The notes beneath the pieces were generated by a model. That model saw nothing but the letters and a program-made list of their open reading frames with translations, was not told the DNA's origin and ran no database searches. Both the position numbers and the translations under genes were made by a program. A stretch of DNA of 64,000 bases from Pseudomonas sp. KU26590 (GTDB lineage: Bacteria > Pseudomonadota > Gammaproteobacteria > Pseudomonadales > Pseudomonadaceae). Positions within the stretch are counted from its first letter, which is position 1. Each line of letters begins with the position of its first letter. The stretch is from positions 989,501 to 1,053,500 of the forward strand of contig NZ_CP110644.1 of NCBI RefSeq assembly GCF_026153515.1, given 5' to 3'. This document shows positions 28,121-36,957 of this stretch, in pieces.

Positions 28121-28981
28121 ATGACACAGCATCTCGATCTCTCCACCGTGGAAGCATTCGTGCTTACCACGGATTTGCGCAGCTTTACCCAGGCTGCGGA
28201 CGTGCTCGGGCTGACCCAGGCCGCGGTGAGCTTGAAGGTTTCTCGGCTCGAACGTGCGCTCAACCGACGCCTGCTGATCCGCACGCCCCGTTCGATACAG
28301 CTTTCCCCCGACGGCGAAGTTTTTCTGCCACGCGCCCGCACGCTGCTGGTCGCGCAGCAACTTGCTCTGGTTGAAGTGGCGCATACGTCCCGTAGATTGC
28401 GCCTGGGCATCAGTGACCATGTCGCCGGGCCTGAACTGCCGAGCGTTCTGGAAAAGATAAAATCTTACGATCCGGGCCTGGCCATCAGCGTGAGGGTAGG
28501 AGCGTCGTCTGAGCTGTTGGCCGAATACGATCGTGAGGAAATCGACGTTGCCATCGTTCGCTCCGAGAAAAACCGCCGCGATGCCGAACCGCTGTTTGAA
28601 GATCGCTACGGCTGGTTCGCCAGTTTGTCGATGCGTACGCGCGGCGAGCCCATGCCCCTCGTCACTGTCGACGACGCATGCGGAATACGCAGCAGCGCAA
28701 CCCGGCTGCTTGCTCAGGCAGGCATCGAGTGGGCAGACAGCTTCATTGGCGGAGGTGTCGCGACCGCGCTCTATGCCGCAGCCGCTGGCATCGGCGTCGC
28801 ACCTTTGCCGTTGCGGCTGGCGTCGTCGCGGCTGATTGATGTGGGCCAGGGCTTTCAACTACCGTCATTGCCGAACGTGGAGATGGTGATGTATTCGCGC
28901 CACATGGATGCGCACACCCGCGAAAGCCTGCGAATACTGGCGGGTGCCTTTCGAGGGATCAACCTGACCCATCTGGCGTGA
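28121..28981 (+). CDS. LysR-family transcriptional regulator
   Basis: A 286-residue regulator. HTH region TAVEAF-like start (MTQHLDLSTVEAFVLTTDLR), then SFTQAADVLGLTQAAVSLKV and RALNRRLLIRTPRSIQLSPD. The effector domain follows from about residue 85. ATG at 28121 is preferred to the upstream GTG because it aligns with the family start. Divergent from the MFS gene at 26763 and followed 29 bases later by a LysE-type exporter, so it may control both. Confidence 0.88.
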   Translation: MTQHLDLSTVEAFVLTTDLRSFTQAADVLGLTQAAVSLKVSRLERALNRRLLIRTPRSIQLSPDGEVFLPRARTLLVAQQLALVEVAHTSRRLRLGISDHVAGPELPSVLEKIKSYDPGLAISVRVGASSELLAEYDREEIDVAIVRSEKNRRDAEPLFEDRYGWFASLSMRTRGEPMPLVTVDDACGIRSSATRLLAQAGIEWADSFIGGGVATALYAAAAGIGVAPLPLRLASSRLIDVGQGFQLPSLPNVEMVMYSRHMDAHTRESLRILAGAFRGINLTHLA

Positions 28982-29010
28982 TCGCCGCTCCCGACTACGA
29001 GGAACACTTC

Positions 29011-29628
29011 ATGGTTAATTGGCCTGCGGTAACAGCTGTCTTCTCGGTCTACTGCGCCGGCGTGATCATCCCCGGCCCCAACTTCGTGGCGGTCGCGCAC
29101 AAAGCGGTTTCTGCGACAACGGCTCACGCACTGATGCTGGTGGCGGGCATCGTGGTGGTGAATCTGTTCTGGGCGACGTGCGCCATCCTGGGCATTGGCG
29201 CGGTCTTCTCGCTGCTGCCGTGGCTGGCGTTTGTCGTCAAATGCCTCGGCGCGGGCTATCTCGTCTGGTTAGGAATGCGCTTGATATTCGCCTCCGGTAA
29301 ACCTCCCACAGTCGACGCCCGCGCCGGTCAGATGCCCAGCCTGCGAAGCGCATTCAAACAGGGCGTCGCCACCAACATCGCCAACCCCAAGTCAGTCGCG
29401 TTTTACGCAGCAATCTTCTCTGCTGCCGCGCCGAGCCATGTCGAGTTTGAAACCTTCGCCGCGATGCTGGCGATGGTCGCCATCGTGTCGTCGGCTTGGT
29501 ATGCACTGATCGCCACCGCGCTGTCACGGCCCCGGATTGCGGGTGCGTATACCAGCAAAAAGAAGGCGATTGATCGGGTGTGTGGGGCAGTGATTGTGAT
29601 GCTTGGGGTTAGGCAGATGATTCGATGA
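29011..29628 (+). CDS. LysE/RhtB-family amino-acid exporter
   Basis: Inner-membrane exporter of 205 residues with about five or six spans. GVIIPGPNFVAVAHKAVS is the N-terminal family signature, and KQGVATNIANPKSVAFYAAIFS the central conserved loop and helix. ATG at 29011 with GAGGAA upstream is preferred over a GTG that overlaps the LysR stop. Family members export lysine, threonine, homoserine lactone or other amino compounds; the substrate here cannot be told. Confidence 0.88.
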   Translation: MVNWPAVTAVFSVYCAGVIIPGPNFVAVAHKAVSATTAHALMLVAGIVVVNLFWATCAILGIGAVFSLLPWLAFVVKCLGAGYLVWLGMRLIFASGKPPTVDARAGQMPSLRSAFKQGVATNIANPKSVAFYAAIFSAAAPSHVEFETFAAMLAMVAIVSSAWYALIATALSRPRIAGAYTSKKKAIDRVCGAVIVMLGVRQMIR

Positions 29629-29643
29629 AGATGCGCTTTCGGC

Positions 29644-29712
29644 TTTCCCGCCTAAAGCCAGTCCCACTGAATGACACGCTGTCAGTTAGTGGGACCGGCT
29701 TTAGCCGGGAAG
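29644..29712. repeat. REPIN of the TTCCCGGCTAAAGCC type
   Basis: TTTCCCGCCTAAAGCCAGTC (left arm) is mirrored by AGTGGGACCGGCTTTAGCCG (right arm, to 29711) around ATGACACGCTGTCAG. It lies just after the LysE stop and may also act as a terminator. Same family as the elements at 48984 and 59372. Confidence 0.8.
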
Positions 29713-29825
29713 GGGCCTGTCCAGACACCTAGAAGTTGACGGCAGCCTATTCGTCTTTTCAGCGTGTTGGCGCCTCGATGCCAGCGTCGGTATCCTCGAC
29801 CATCGCCGAATGGACCTCTATCCCC

Positions 29826-30521
29826 ATGCTGATTTTTGATTGCACCCAGGACGCCTGTGATTTCTTCTCCAAGAAAGTGAAGGGCAAAATCATCAGCGCT
29901 GTGCAGCCCGCCGCTGCTGCCCAATCGCTGGAAGCGGACAGCGCAGCACACGAGCGAGTGGATCGCTGGCAATTGCACGTCGCCACGTTCGGCAAGACCC
30001 ATGTCCTGCTCGCCATGAAAGTCGACACGCGCTACGCGATGATGTTCGTCGGCCTGAAACGCAACGACATGAAGGGTTTTCTGGAGCAGTTCAACTCCCG
30101 GTATCTCGCTGAACTGCTCGTGCTGGCGGTTAACGTACGCGGGGAAATGCCACCTCAGGCCGAGCTCCAGCGACACGTCGACGTGTGGGAAGAAAGCCTC
30201 CAACCCGTGCATTTTTTCAAGCGTGGCGACCGAAGCGTTCAGGCTCATATCAATGATGTGCTCTACATGGCTGCATACGATGCCTACGAAGGAGAAGGGC
30301 TGCCAGTTGAGGCGCCGGATCTCATCGCCTTTGGTGAGGTGCCCAACGGTATGTTCCGATCAATCAGGGGCGGGGATGACTTCATTCCGGCTGAGCTGGA
30401 GCTGAAGCAGGCTTTTCCGAGGTTCGGAATAATGATGACCGAGGTGGAGATTTCGGAGGGATATAAGAGCTGGAGGTCGCGTCGACGTGAGCAAGATCTT
30501 GGGCCTGAATTTGAGGATTAA
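29826..30521 (+). CDS. Conserved hypothetical protein, DUF6933-like
   Basis: A 231-residue cytoplasmic protein of unknown function. The start MLIFDCTQDACDFFSKKVKG is chosen at 29826 because it resembles the N terminus of proteins assigned to DUF6933; the frame is open 90 bases further upstream. The middle segment (WQLHVATFGKTHVLLAMKVD) fits that domain. The C-terminal 80 residues, rich in acidic residues and ending EFED, are less conserved-looking. No signal peptide or membrane span. It precedes the ADP-ribosylglycohydrolase gene by 107 bases; no functional link is evident. Confidence 0.65.
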   Translation: MLIFDCTQDACDFFSKKVKGKIISAVQPAAAAQSLEADSAAHERVDRWQLHVATFGKTHVLLAMKVDTRYAMMFVGLKRNDMKGFLEQFNSRYLAELLVLAVNVRGEMPPQAELQRHVDVWEESLQPVHFFKRGDRSVQAHINDVLYMAAYDAYEGEGLPVEAPDLIAFGEVPNGMFRSIRGGDDFIPAELELKQAFPRFGIMMTEVEISEGYKSWRSRRREQDLGPEFED

Positions 30522-30628
30522 CAAATAGAAGATCAGGACTTCGCGTGCCGAAAGAGCCTATGTTGAGCCACGTGAAAGAACGCTCGAATCGCTCCAAATC
30601 ATGATGCAGCCAGTGTAAGGAAGCACAG

Positions 30629-31681
30629 ATGAACAGACTTGAACGGATCAAAGGCTGCCTGCTCGGCGGCGCGGTGGGCGATGCGCTGGGTGCGCCGGTC
30701 GAGTTTCTCGACTGGAGTGCCATCCGCGCTACCTTCGGTGCGCGTGGCATTGTCGATTTCGCCCCGGCTTACGGCCGGCTTGGCGCCATCACCGACGACA
30801 CGCAAATGATGCTCTTCACCGCTGAAGGGCTGCTGCGCGCCCATGTGCGCGGTATCTCCCGCGGTATTTGCCACATACCCGGCGTCATCCACCATGCGTT
30901 GCTGCGCTGGCTGATGACCCAGGACTACTCGCCTGCCACTTCCGTCAGCGTCGACGGTTGGCTGGTGCAGGAGCGCGCGTTGTGGTCCCGCCGCGCGCCC
31001 GGCCAGACGTGTTTAAGCGCGCTGAAGGCCAGCACGGAATTAGGGTTTCTCGCCAAAAACGACAGCAAAGGCTGTGGCGCCGTCATGCGCGTCGCGCCGT
31101 GCGCATTCTTTCGCAACGCCTTCGACACCGCCGCTGAATCCGGCCGTCTGACCCACGGTCACCCAACGGGCTACATGGCCGCCGGACTGTTCGCCGACAT
31201 CCTCCAGCGAATCGTCGACCGCGAGGACAGCCTCGACGACGCCATTGCCAAAAGCCTGTCCGAGCACGGGGGTAAACCCGGCATGGAGGAAACCCGAGCG
31301 ATCGTCGAGCGCGTGCTCTTCTTTAGCTACGAAGGCCACCGCCCAACCCCCGAGCGCATCGACGCACTGGGCGGCGGATGGATTGCGGAAGAAGCCTTGG
31401 CGATTGGCATCTGGTGCGCACTCACTGCCACATCGTTCGAAGACGGCGTCATCAATGCCGTGAACCACAGCGGCGACAGTGACAGCACCGGACTGATTGC
31501 CGGGCATTTGCTGGGCATTCAGCACGGCGTTGAAGCGATCCCGGATCGCTGGCTTGCGCCGCTCGAGTTGCGTGGGGTGATTGAGGCGGTGGCGGAGGAT
31601 ATTGAGCGGGTGCCTAGGGATTATTCGGGGTATGGCGGGGAGTTTGATGATGAGATTTGGGAGCGGTATCCAGGAGGTTGA
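30629..31681 (+). CDS. ADP-ribosylglycohydrolase family protein
   Basis: Predicted to remove ADP-ribose from protein (DraG-like) or free ADP-ribosyl substrates using two magnesium ions. The 350 residues have GCLLGGAVGDALGAPVEFLD at the N terminus, the metal site TDDTQMMLFTAEGLLR (about 53-68) and the C-terminal NHSGDSDSTGLIAGHLLG (about 279-296), so all metal ligands appear intact. A good AAGGAAG site precedes the ATG. It is 292 bases upstream of the T6SS cassette. DraG-type proteins serve as immunity proteins against ADP-ribosylating toxins elsewhere, but no such toxin is seen here. Confidence 0.88.
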   Translation: MNRLERIKGCLLGGAVGDALGAPVEFLDWSAIRATFGARGIVDFAPAYGRLGAITDDTQMMLFTAEGLLRAHVRGISRGICHIPGVIHHALLRWLMTQDYSPATSVSVDGWLVQERALWSRRAPGQTCLSALKASTELGFLAKNDSKGCGAVMRVAPCAFFRNAFDTAAESGRLTHGHPTGYMAAGLFADILQRIVDREDSLDDAIAKSLSEHGGKPGMEETRAIVERVLFFSYEGHRPTPERIDALGGGWIAEEALAIGIWCALTATSFEDGVINAVNHSGDSDSTGLIAGHLLGIQHGVEAIPDRWLAPLELRGVIEAVAEDIERVPRDYSGYGGEFDDEIWERYPGG

Positions 31682-31720
31682 ATTCCAACCCTTGGCGAGG
31701 AGGACCTGATAACACGAAAT

Positions 31721-31741
31721 TGTCCAACAGCCTGTTGGACA
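31721..31741. promoter_or_regulatory. 21-bp palindrome upstream of hcp
   Basis: TGTCCAACAG (31721-31730), one base, CTGTTGGACA (31732-31741): perfect 10-base arms. A one-base centre disfavours a simple RNA terminator and suits a dimeric regulator site. The remaining 230 bases up to hcp are AT-rich and show no gene. Confidence 0.5.
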
Positions 31742-31973
31742 TTCTCATCGTTTGGGTAAATCTTGTAAAACAGCTTTACGGGGGCAGCATCGAGCTGTCT
31801 TAGCCACTCTTTGTATTTGTTATGAAGATTAATCTGTATAGGATTGCCCGAACATCGATCCGCAGTTTTTTAAACTGTCGTCGACGTCACAAATATATAC
31901 CGCCAATGGGGTGTGATCATTAACCTTCATCAGGTAGCATCGCTTTTCATTTGAAAAAAGCAGGGAGCTAACG

Positions 31974-32468
31974 ATGTCGTTTGACGCATTTATGCAGGTG
32001 GACGGGGTAGAAGGTGAGTCGTTGGATGCTGACCACAAGGGTTGGATCGAGTTGCTCTCTTATCATTATGACGCAATCCAGTCGATCAGCCAGTCAGCGA
32101 GTTCCAATGGCGGGGCGTCCGCAGGCGGTGTGGCGCTGGGCGATTTCCAGATCAGCAAATATATAGATCGAGCAACACCCAAGCTCTTCGAGCTGTGCTG
32201 CCGAGGCTCGCACATCAAGACGGTGACGATTCGCATACATCGCTCTGGTGGTGAAAAATTCAAGTACATGGACATCGTGCTTGAGGAAGTCTTGATCGCG
32301 ACCGTCAGCGGACAGGGCGCCGATCAAGGTGGTTTTCCTGTGGAAATCATTAGCCTGAATTATGGCCGTATCAAGTTCGAATATTCCCAACAGCGTCGCG
32401 CTGATGGCGGTAGTGCAGGGATTGTGTCCGGAGGTTGGGACAGAACCGCCAACAAACCATTCGCGTAA
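31974..32468 (+). CDS. hcp: Type VI secretion tube protein Hcp (orphan)
   Basis: Hexameric ring protein that stacks into the T6SS inner tube and carries small effectors in its lumen. The 164 residues align with the Hcp1 family: MSFDAFMQVDGVEGESLDAD, FQISKYIDRATPKLFELCCRG, VTIRIHRSGGEKFKYMDIVL and ISLNYGRIKFEYSQQ, ending in GGWDRTANKPFA. GGGAG lies upstream. No T6SS structural genes (VgrG, TssB/C, ClpV) are nearby, so it depends on an apparatus encoded elsewhere. The next gene starts 11 bases later and encodes its probable cargo. Confidence 0.92.
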   Translation: MSFDAFMQVDGVEGESLDADHKGWIELLSYHYDAIQSISQSASSNGGASAGGVALGDFQISKYIDRATPKLFELCCRGSHIKTVTIRIHRSGGEKFKYMDIVLEEVLIATVSGQGADQGGFPVEIISLNYGRIKFEYSQQRRADGGSAGIVSGGWDRTANKPFA

Positions 32469-32479
32469 GGAAACGCAAC

Positions 32480-33325
32480 ATGGCAGACGATGGAGAGTTT
32501 CGCGTGGCGCTGAGCTTTGCTCAGATGGCTGCGATCTTGACGCAAGAGTCGCTCACACCTGCGGAGATAATGTCGAACCGTATCTTCGGGAGTCTACGCC
32601 TTGTTGGCGGTATCGTAGAGCTGGCAGGTTCAGGGGTACTCTGCGCCGTGCCCGAACCAACGATGATTACTAAAATCGGATGTGTCGCAATGGGCGTGCA
32701 TGCTTCCGACCAACTTTCTGCAGGAGCAACACAGCTCCTTACAGGCAAAGAGACTGACTCTTTTGCTTTCAAGGCCGGTTCATCTGCCGCTGAAGCGCTC
32801 GGCACCTCTAAATCGGCTGGCCAGGTGATAGGTCTTGCAACTGAGTTTGCCGTTCCGCTTTCCACCGCTTCGCTGTACAACGCGTTCAGAGTGTCGTCCG
32901 TGCGAGCGGGGCGAATATCAATTGTCACAAGCGAAAAGCTGCCCAATGTGCCTGGTAACTTGGGAGGAGGACACGCGCTGCGCAAGCATGTAGGTAAAGA
33001 TATTGACTACTTAACAAAGCGCTTTGCGTCAAAAAAAGTTAATGTTTCTTCGACGTTTTATGACATGGATACGGCAGAGTGGGCAGTTAGCAAGGTGCTT
33101 CAAAATAGCAGGCTAAAAATATTAATGTTCTCAAAGTCCAAGTTTTTATTGAGAAATAATACTAGTCGTGATTTTAAGATGAGTCTTGGAAAGAATATTG
33201 GCTGGGGGGTTGCGCGAGAAGCACCTAGTAAAGTAGTGCACATGTCTAAGGTTAACGTGACCATTCGGTTTGTTGAATATAATCACATGCCATATTACAT
33301 TGTCACTGCTCATCCAATTTTATAG
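32480..33325 (+). CDS. T6SS effector with C-terminal RNase A-like toxin domain
   Basis: A 281-residue predicted antibacterial effector. The N-terminal part (1-160; EFRVALSFAQMAAIL, LEL-like hydrophobic helices, VLCAVPEPTMITKIGC) is a delivery domain typically encoded after hcp in pseudomonads. The C-terminal domain (about 163-281) matches the bacterial RNase A-like toxin family known from CdiA tips: GGHALRKHVGKDIDYLTKRF at its start, SSTFYDMDTAEWAV in the middle, and SKVNVTIRF with final YYIVTAHPIL. Most relatives I recall end TAYP, so His replaces Tyr here. The DNA becomes clearly AT-rich from about 32966 onward, suggesting a swapped toxin tip. Confidence 0.85.
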   Translation: MADDGEFRVALSFAQMAAILTQESLTPAEIMSNRIFGSLRLVGGIVELAGSGVLCAVPEPTMITKIGCVAMGVHASDQLSAGATQLLTGKETDSFAFKAGSSAAEALGTSKSAGQVIGLATEFAVPLSTASLYNAFRVSSVRAGRISIVTSEKLPNVPGNLGGGHALRKHVGKDIDYLTKRFASKKVNVSSTFYDMDTAEWAVSKVLQNSRLKILMFSKSKFLLRNNTSRDFKMSLGKNIGWGVAREAPSKVVHMSKVNVTIRFVEYNHMPYYIVTAHPIL

Positions 33326-33335
33326 GGCGTTAAAG

Positions 33336-33695
33336 ATGCGATACGCATATTTACATGGATTCATGTTTTCTGTCGGCGATGCAGTTGGCGAGTTTCTAGA
33401 TGAAGAGGAAAAGGAAGGATTTGAACCCCTCACGCTTCCCCAGATAGTCAAGGAATGTATCGGCTACGGGTTCCTGGATCTGCTGCATGCAGTCCTGTTC
33501 AAACGAGAAATAAGGACCTATATCAGAAGGCATATGACGCCCGAAGGGTTGGAGTACGTCGACCCTCCGTTTGGTCAAGATACTTCCTTCGCCGAAGACT
33601 ACTTCGAAGGCGACCTGTACGTATTCCTGACCACCGTATCCGCATTGCTCGACAGCGAAATCAAAATCCGAAGAAAAAAGCTTTTCGGATTCTGA
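33336..33695 (+). CDS. Putative immunity protein to the RNase A-like effector
   Basis: A small acidic 119-residue cytoplasmic protein starting 10 bases after the toxin gene. It has a cluster FLDEEEKEGFEPLTLPQI near 26-43 and no signal peptide or membrane span. No family was recognised. The call rests on position (hcp-effector-small acidic gene), size and charge, which suit an inhibitor of a basic ribonuclease acting in the cytoplasm. ATG at 33336 with TAAAG upstream. It is convergent with hsdR, 61 bases away. Confidence 0.72.
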   Translation: MRYAYLHGFMFSVGDAVGEFLDEEEKEGFEPLTLPQIVKECIGYGFLDLLHAVLFKREIRTYIRRHMTPEGLEYVDPPFGQDTSFAEDYFEGDLYVFLTTVSALLDSEIKIRRKKLFGF

Positions 33696-33756
33696 TTGGG
33701 AATTGATAGGCATCCCCAAGCTTCCGCTGGATTGCTCGTCGCGAAGCCTTCGCGGG

Positions 33757-36700
33757 TCAAGAAGCGCCACGGAAGTCGCCTGCCTCCAACCCAGCCGATT
33801 TCAACATTTTCAGAATCACCAGCGCAAACGCCCGGCTCTTCGTCTCGTTGTCTAGCACTTCGAGCGACAGCTTTTCGTGGTCGGTCATGGCGTCCAGCAC
33901 CGTATCCAGCACTCGTTTGGGAAACAGGCCGTGCATCACTTGATCCACTGAGTGGTTGTTCACTTGAGCCATCACGTCTTCTTGACGACTGATCCGTTGG
34001 GCAATGCCAGTCAGGAACTGCAGCTGGTCATCATCGCTGACCTCAGCACCGAAGATGTCGTTCAGCGCATCGATGATTTCCGACAGTCGCTTCTTTTCCG
34101 GATCGTGTGGTTTACCGCTTCCCACATCGCTGCCAGGTTTGATCCCGTATTCACCCCTTTCCTCACCCAGACGTAACTGATGCTCAGCGCGCTTGCTCAG
34201 TCGGTAGTGACTCAGCTGCAGCTCGCCCACGTCCACGTCGTCTTGCTGCAAGCGATCCACGCGCAGCAGTGGATGCAGATGCTTGGCATAAACGCATAGC
34301 TGTTCAAGTTCGCGATCTTCGTACGGCACTATCTGGGATAGAAATTCGTAAAGGCGGACAAAGCTCTGCAAATTCTTACGGAACAGGTCGAGTTGATCTA
34401 TCTGCTCGCCAGCCTCTTTCAACGCGTGCTCGGCTTTTTTCACGCCACTGCTGTCACCGTTAACTTCGGCTGTGCGCTTGAAGTCCAGGGCCAGTTGACG
34501 CGCTTCCACCGAGAGGGCGTAGCGCTTGGCAAAACGTTCCTTTGCCGGCGCGCAGTAATAGCTGAGCTTGCTTGCGGCTGCCTTCGGATCGAAGAACGCC
34601 ATGGCGAATGCCTCTACCTCCTGCCAGTGATAGATGCCCTCGGCATCCAACTTCTTCTGCAGGTCATAAATGATCTGCGGATCAGTGACATCGATCAGCT
34701 CTGCCTTCGTGTAGTACGGCAGGAAGGCGTCGAGAATGTCCTGAGGCTCGTTGAAGAAGTCGAGGATAAAGGTCTGCTTGCTGTCACCGAATGTGCGATT
34801 CAGCCGTGACAGTGTCTGCACGCAGTCCACGCCTTGTAGCTTTTTGTCCACGTACATGGCGCAAAGCTTGGGCTGATCGAAACCGGTCTGGTATTTGTTG
34901 GCTGCGATCATCACGTTGAAGTCTTGCGTGTCGAAAGCATCAGCTAGGTCGCGACCATTCAGGCCGGTATTCAGCAGACTGCTGTTCTCCGTCACTTCCT
35001 CAGGAATCACCGAATCCGGCAGCACACTGCCAGAGAACGCCACCAGCGGGTGCACGTCGGCGTAGCCCATCTGCTGCACGTAAGCTTTCACTGCCATCTG
35101 ATAGCGCACTGCTTCCTGCCGGCTGCTGGTAACTACCATGGCCTTGGCCTGCCCATTGAGCAGACCACGAATATTGGCGCGGAAATGCTCGACGATCACT
35201 TCAACCTTTTGGCTGATGTTGTAGGGGTGCAAACGGACCCATCGGGCGAGTTTGATACGCGCCTTTTTGCTGTCAACTTCATCATCTTCGCCATCCGGAT
35301 GGGCAATCTTCCAGGCAGTGCTGTAAGTGGTGTAGTTGCGCAGCACGTCGAGAATGAAACCTTCCTCGATAGCCTGACGCATGGAGTACAGGTGAAACGG
35401 CTCTGGTTTGTTGCTGGAACTGGGCGGCAATGTCGAATCGGCAGGACGTCCGAACAACTCCAGGGTTTTAGCTTTCGGCGTAGCGGTGAAGGCGTAGTAA
35501 CTGATTCGCTCATTCGGTTGGCGAGCTTGCACAGCCGCGTCCAACAGCTCTTCTGCGCTGACCTCCTCGGCGTCCAGCGCATCGCTGCCGAGGATCTGTT
35601 TCAGCTTGCTAGCCGATGAACCGGTTTGCGAAGAATGCGCCTCGTCAGCGATCACCGCATAACGTCCGCTGGCCAGCTTGGGGTACTTGTCCAGTGCATC
35701 GAACAACGCCGGGAAAGTCTGGATCGTGACAATGATGATGCGGGTCTGCTCAGCCAGCGCCTCTGCCAGTTGTTCGGATTTACTCTGGTTGCCAACATCA
35801 CGACTGATCGGTTTGACCACGCCTTGAGCATGTTCGAACTGGTAAATCGTATTCTGAAGTTGGCTGTCCAGCACTGTGCGGTCGGTGACGACGATCACCG
35901 AGTTGAACAGGCGCTGCCCGTCCGCGCTGTACATCGAAGCGAGTTGGTGTGCAGTCCAGGCGATGGAGTTCGATTTGCCGGAACCAGCGCTGTGCTGGAT
36001 CAGGTAGCGCTTGCCCGGCCCTTCGGCATGGGTAGTTTCGATGAGTTTGTTGACCACTTCCCACTGGTGGTAGCGCGGGAAGATCATCGTCTCTTTGGTA
36101 ACCAGCGTGCCGTCGAAGCCTTCACTGGTTTTTTTGTCCAAGTGCAGAAAACGCCCCAGAACTTTAAGCCAAGCATCGGGCTGCAACAGTCGTTGCCACA
36201 AGTAGCTCGTCGCGTACTGGCTGTCGTCGGCAGGCATCGGGTTGCCCGCGCCGCCTTCCTCGCTGCCAAGGTTAAAAGGCAGGAAGAAAGTATCTTTACC
36301 CGCCAACTTGGTGGTCATCGCCACCTCGTTTTGCCCCACGGCAAAATGCACCAGCGCGCCGCGCTTGAAGGTCAGCAGCGGCTCGTGCTTGCGCGTCAAC
36401 GGGTCTTTTACCGGGCGGTCGTCACGGTACTGGCGCTTGGCGTTTTCTACTGACTGCTTGAACTCGCTTTTCAGCTCCAGCGTGGCGGTGGGGATACCGT
36501 TGACGAATAGCACCAAATCCAGACGCGGGTTGTAGCTGTGCCCATTGCTTCCGGCTTCGCGCGAATGCGGTGAGTAAGAAACCTCCGGAACCACGCGCAG
36601 GCGGTTGCAGTGATAGCGCCTTAGGGTGTCCGGATTCATGCTGTGGTCGGGCTGGAAACTGCACAGCTCGACCTTCACCGCTGGGAGCTTGAAGCCATGG

Positions 36701-36957
36701 CGCAGCACATCGAGCGTGCCGCTCTGCTCCAACTCGCGCACCAGCTTTTGCACCAGCACGCCGTCAGGGTTATTCGGGTTCGCCTTCGCGAACTTGTCCC
36801 AACGTTCCGGCCAGGCGTCTTTGAAGTAACCCAGCACATCTTCGGTGTACAGCGCCGTTTGGCGGTCGTAGCCGCTGGCTGTACCGACTAGCCAACCTTG
36901 GGCGGCCAGTGCATCGATAATGTCGCGTTGAAACTGCGCTTCCTTGCTGTCCGCCAT
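33757..36957 (-). CDS. hsdR: Type I restriction endonuclease subunit R
   Basis: Motor and nuclease subunit that translocates and cuts unmodified DNA in complex with HsdM and HsdS. The 1,066 residues contain a PD-(D/E)XK nuclease core (PRLDLVLFVNG with Asp147, LELKSEF with Glu161 and Lys163), Walker A QHSAGSGKSN (321-330), DEAH box VIADEAHSSQ (437-441), and later SF2 helicase motifs including NKYQTGFDQPKLCAMYVDK. The C-terminal region binds the methylase core. All motifs look intact. Its ATG overlaps the hsdS stop by one base (TAATG), the end of the hsdM-hsdS-hsdR operon. Confidence 0.96.
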   Translation of the reverse strand: MADSKEAQFQRDIIDALAAQGWLVGTASGYDRQTALYTEDVLGYFKDAWPERWDKFAKANPNNPDGVLVQKLVRELEQSGTLDVLRHGFKLPAVKVELCSFQPDHSMNPDTLRRYHCNRLRVVPEVSYSPHSREAGSNGHSYNPRLDLVLFVNGIPTATLELKSEFKQSVENAKRQYRDDRPVKDPLTRKHEPLLTFKRGALVHFAVGQNEVAMTTKLAGKDTFFLPFNLGSEEGGAGNPMPADDSQYATSYLWQRLLQPDAWLKVLGRFLHLDKKTSEGFDGTLVTKETMIFPRYHQWEVVNKLIETTHAEGPGKRYLIQHSAGSGKSNSIAWTAHQLASMYSADGQRLFNSVIVVTDRTVLDSQLQNTIYQFEHAQGVVKPISRDVGNQSKSEQLAEALAEQTRIIIVTIQTFPALFDALDKYPKLASGRYAVIADEAHSSQTGSSASKLKQILGSDALDAEEVSAEELLDAAVQARQPNERISYYAFTATPKAKTLELFGRPADSTLPPSSSNKPEPFHLYSMRQAIEEGFILDVLRNYTTYSTAWKIAHPDGEDDEVDSKKARIKLARWVRLHPYNISQKVEVIVEHFRANIRGLLNGQAKAMVVTSSRQEAVRYQMAVKAYVQQMGYADVHPLVAFSGSVLPDSVIPEEVTENSSLLNTGLNGRDLADAFDTQDFNVMIAANKYQTGFDQPKLCAMYVDKKLQGVDCVQTLSRLNRTFGDSKQTFILDFFNEPQDILDAFLPYYTKAELIDVTDPQIIYDLQKKLDAEGIYHWQEVEAFAMAFFDPKAAASKLSYYCAPAKERFAKRYALSVEARQLALDFKRTAEVNGDSSGVKKAEHALKEAGEQIDQLDLFRKNLQSFVRLYEFLSQIVPYEDRELEQLCVYAKHLHPLLRVDRLQQDDVDVGELQLSHYRLSKRAEHQLRLGEERGEYGIKPGSDVGSGKPHDPEKKRLSEIIDALNDIFGAEVSDDDQLQFLTGIAQRISRQEDVMAQVNNHSVDQVMHGLFPKRVLDTVLDAMTDHEKLSLEVLDNETKSRAFALVILKMLKSAGLEAGDFRGAS

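Noticed and set aside
31829..32038. 69-codon minus-strand frame overlapping the hcp start
   Set aside because: No ribosome site or family; overlaps a clear gene on the other strand.
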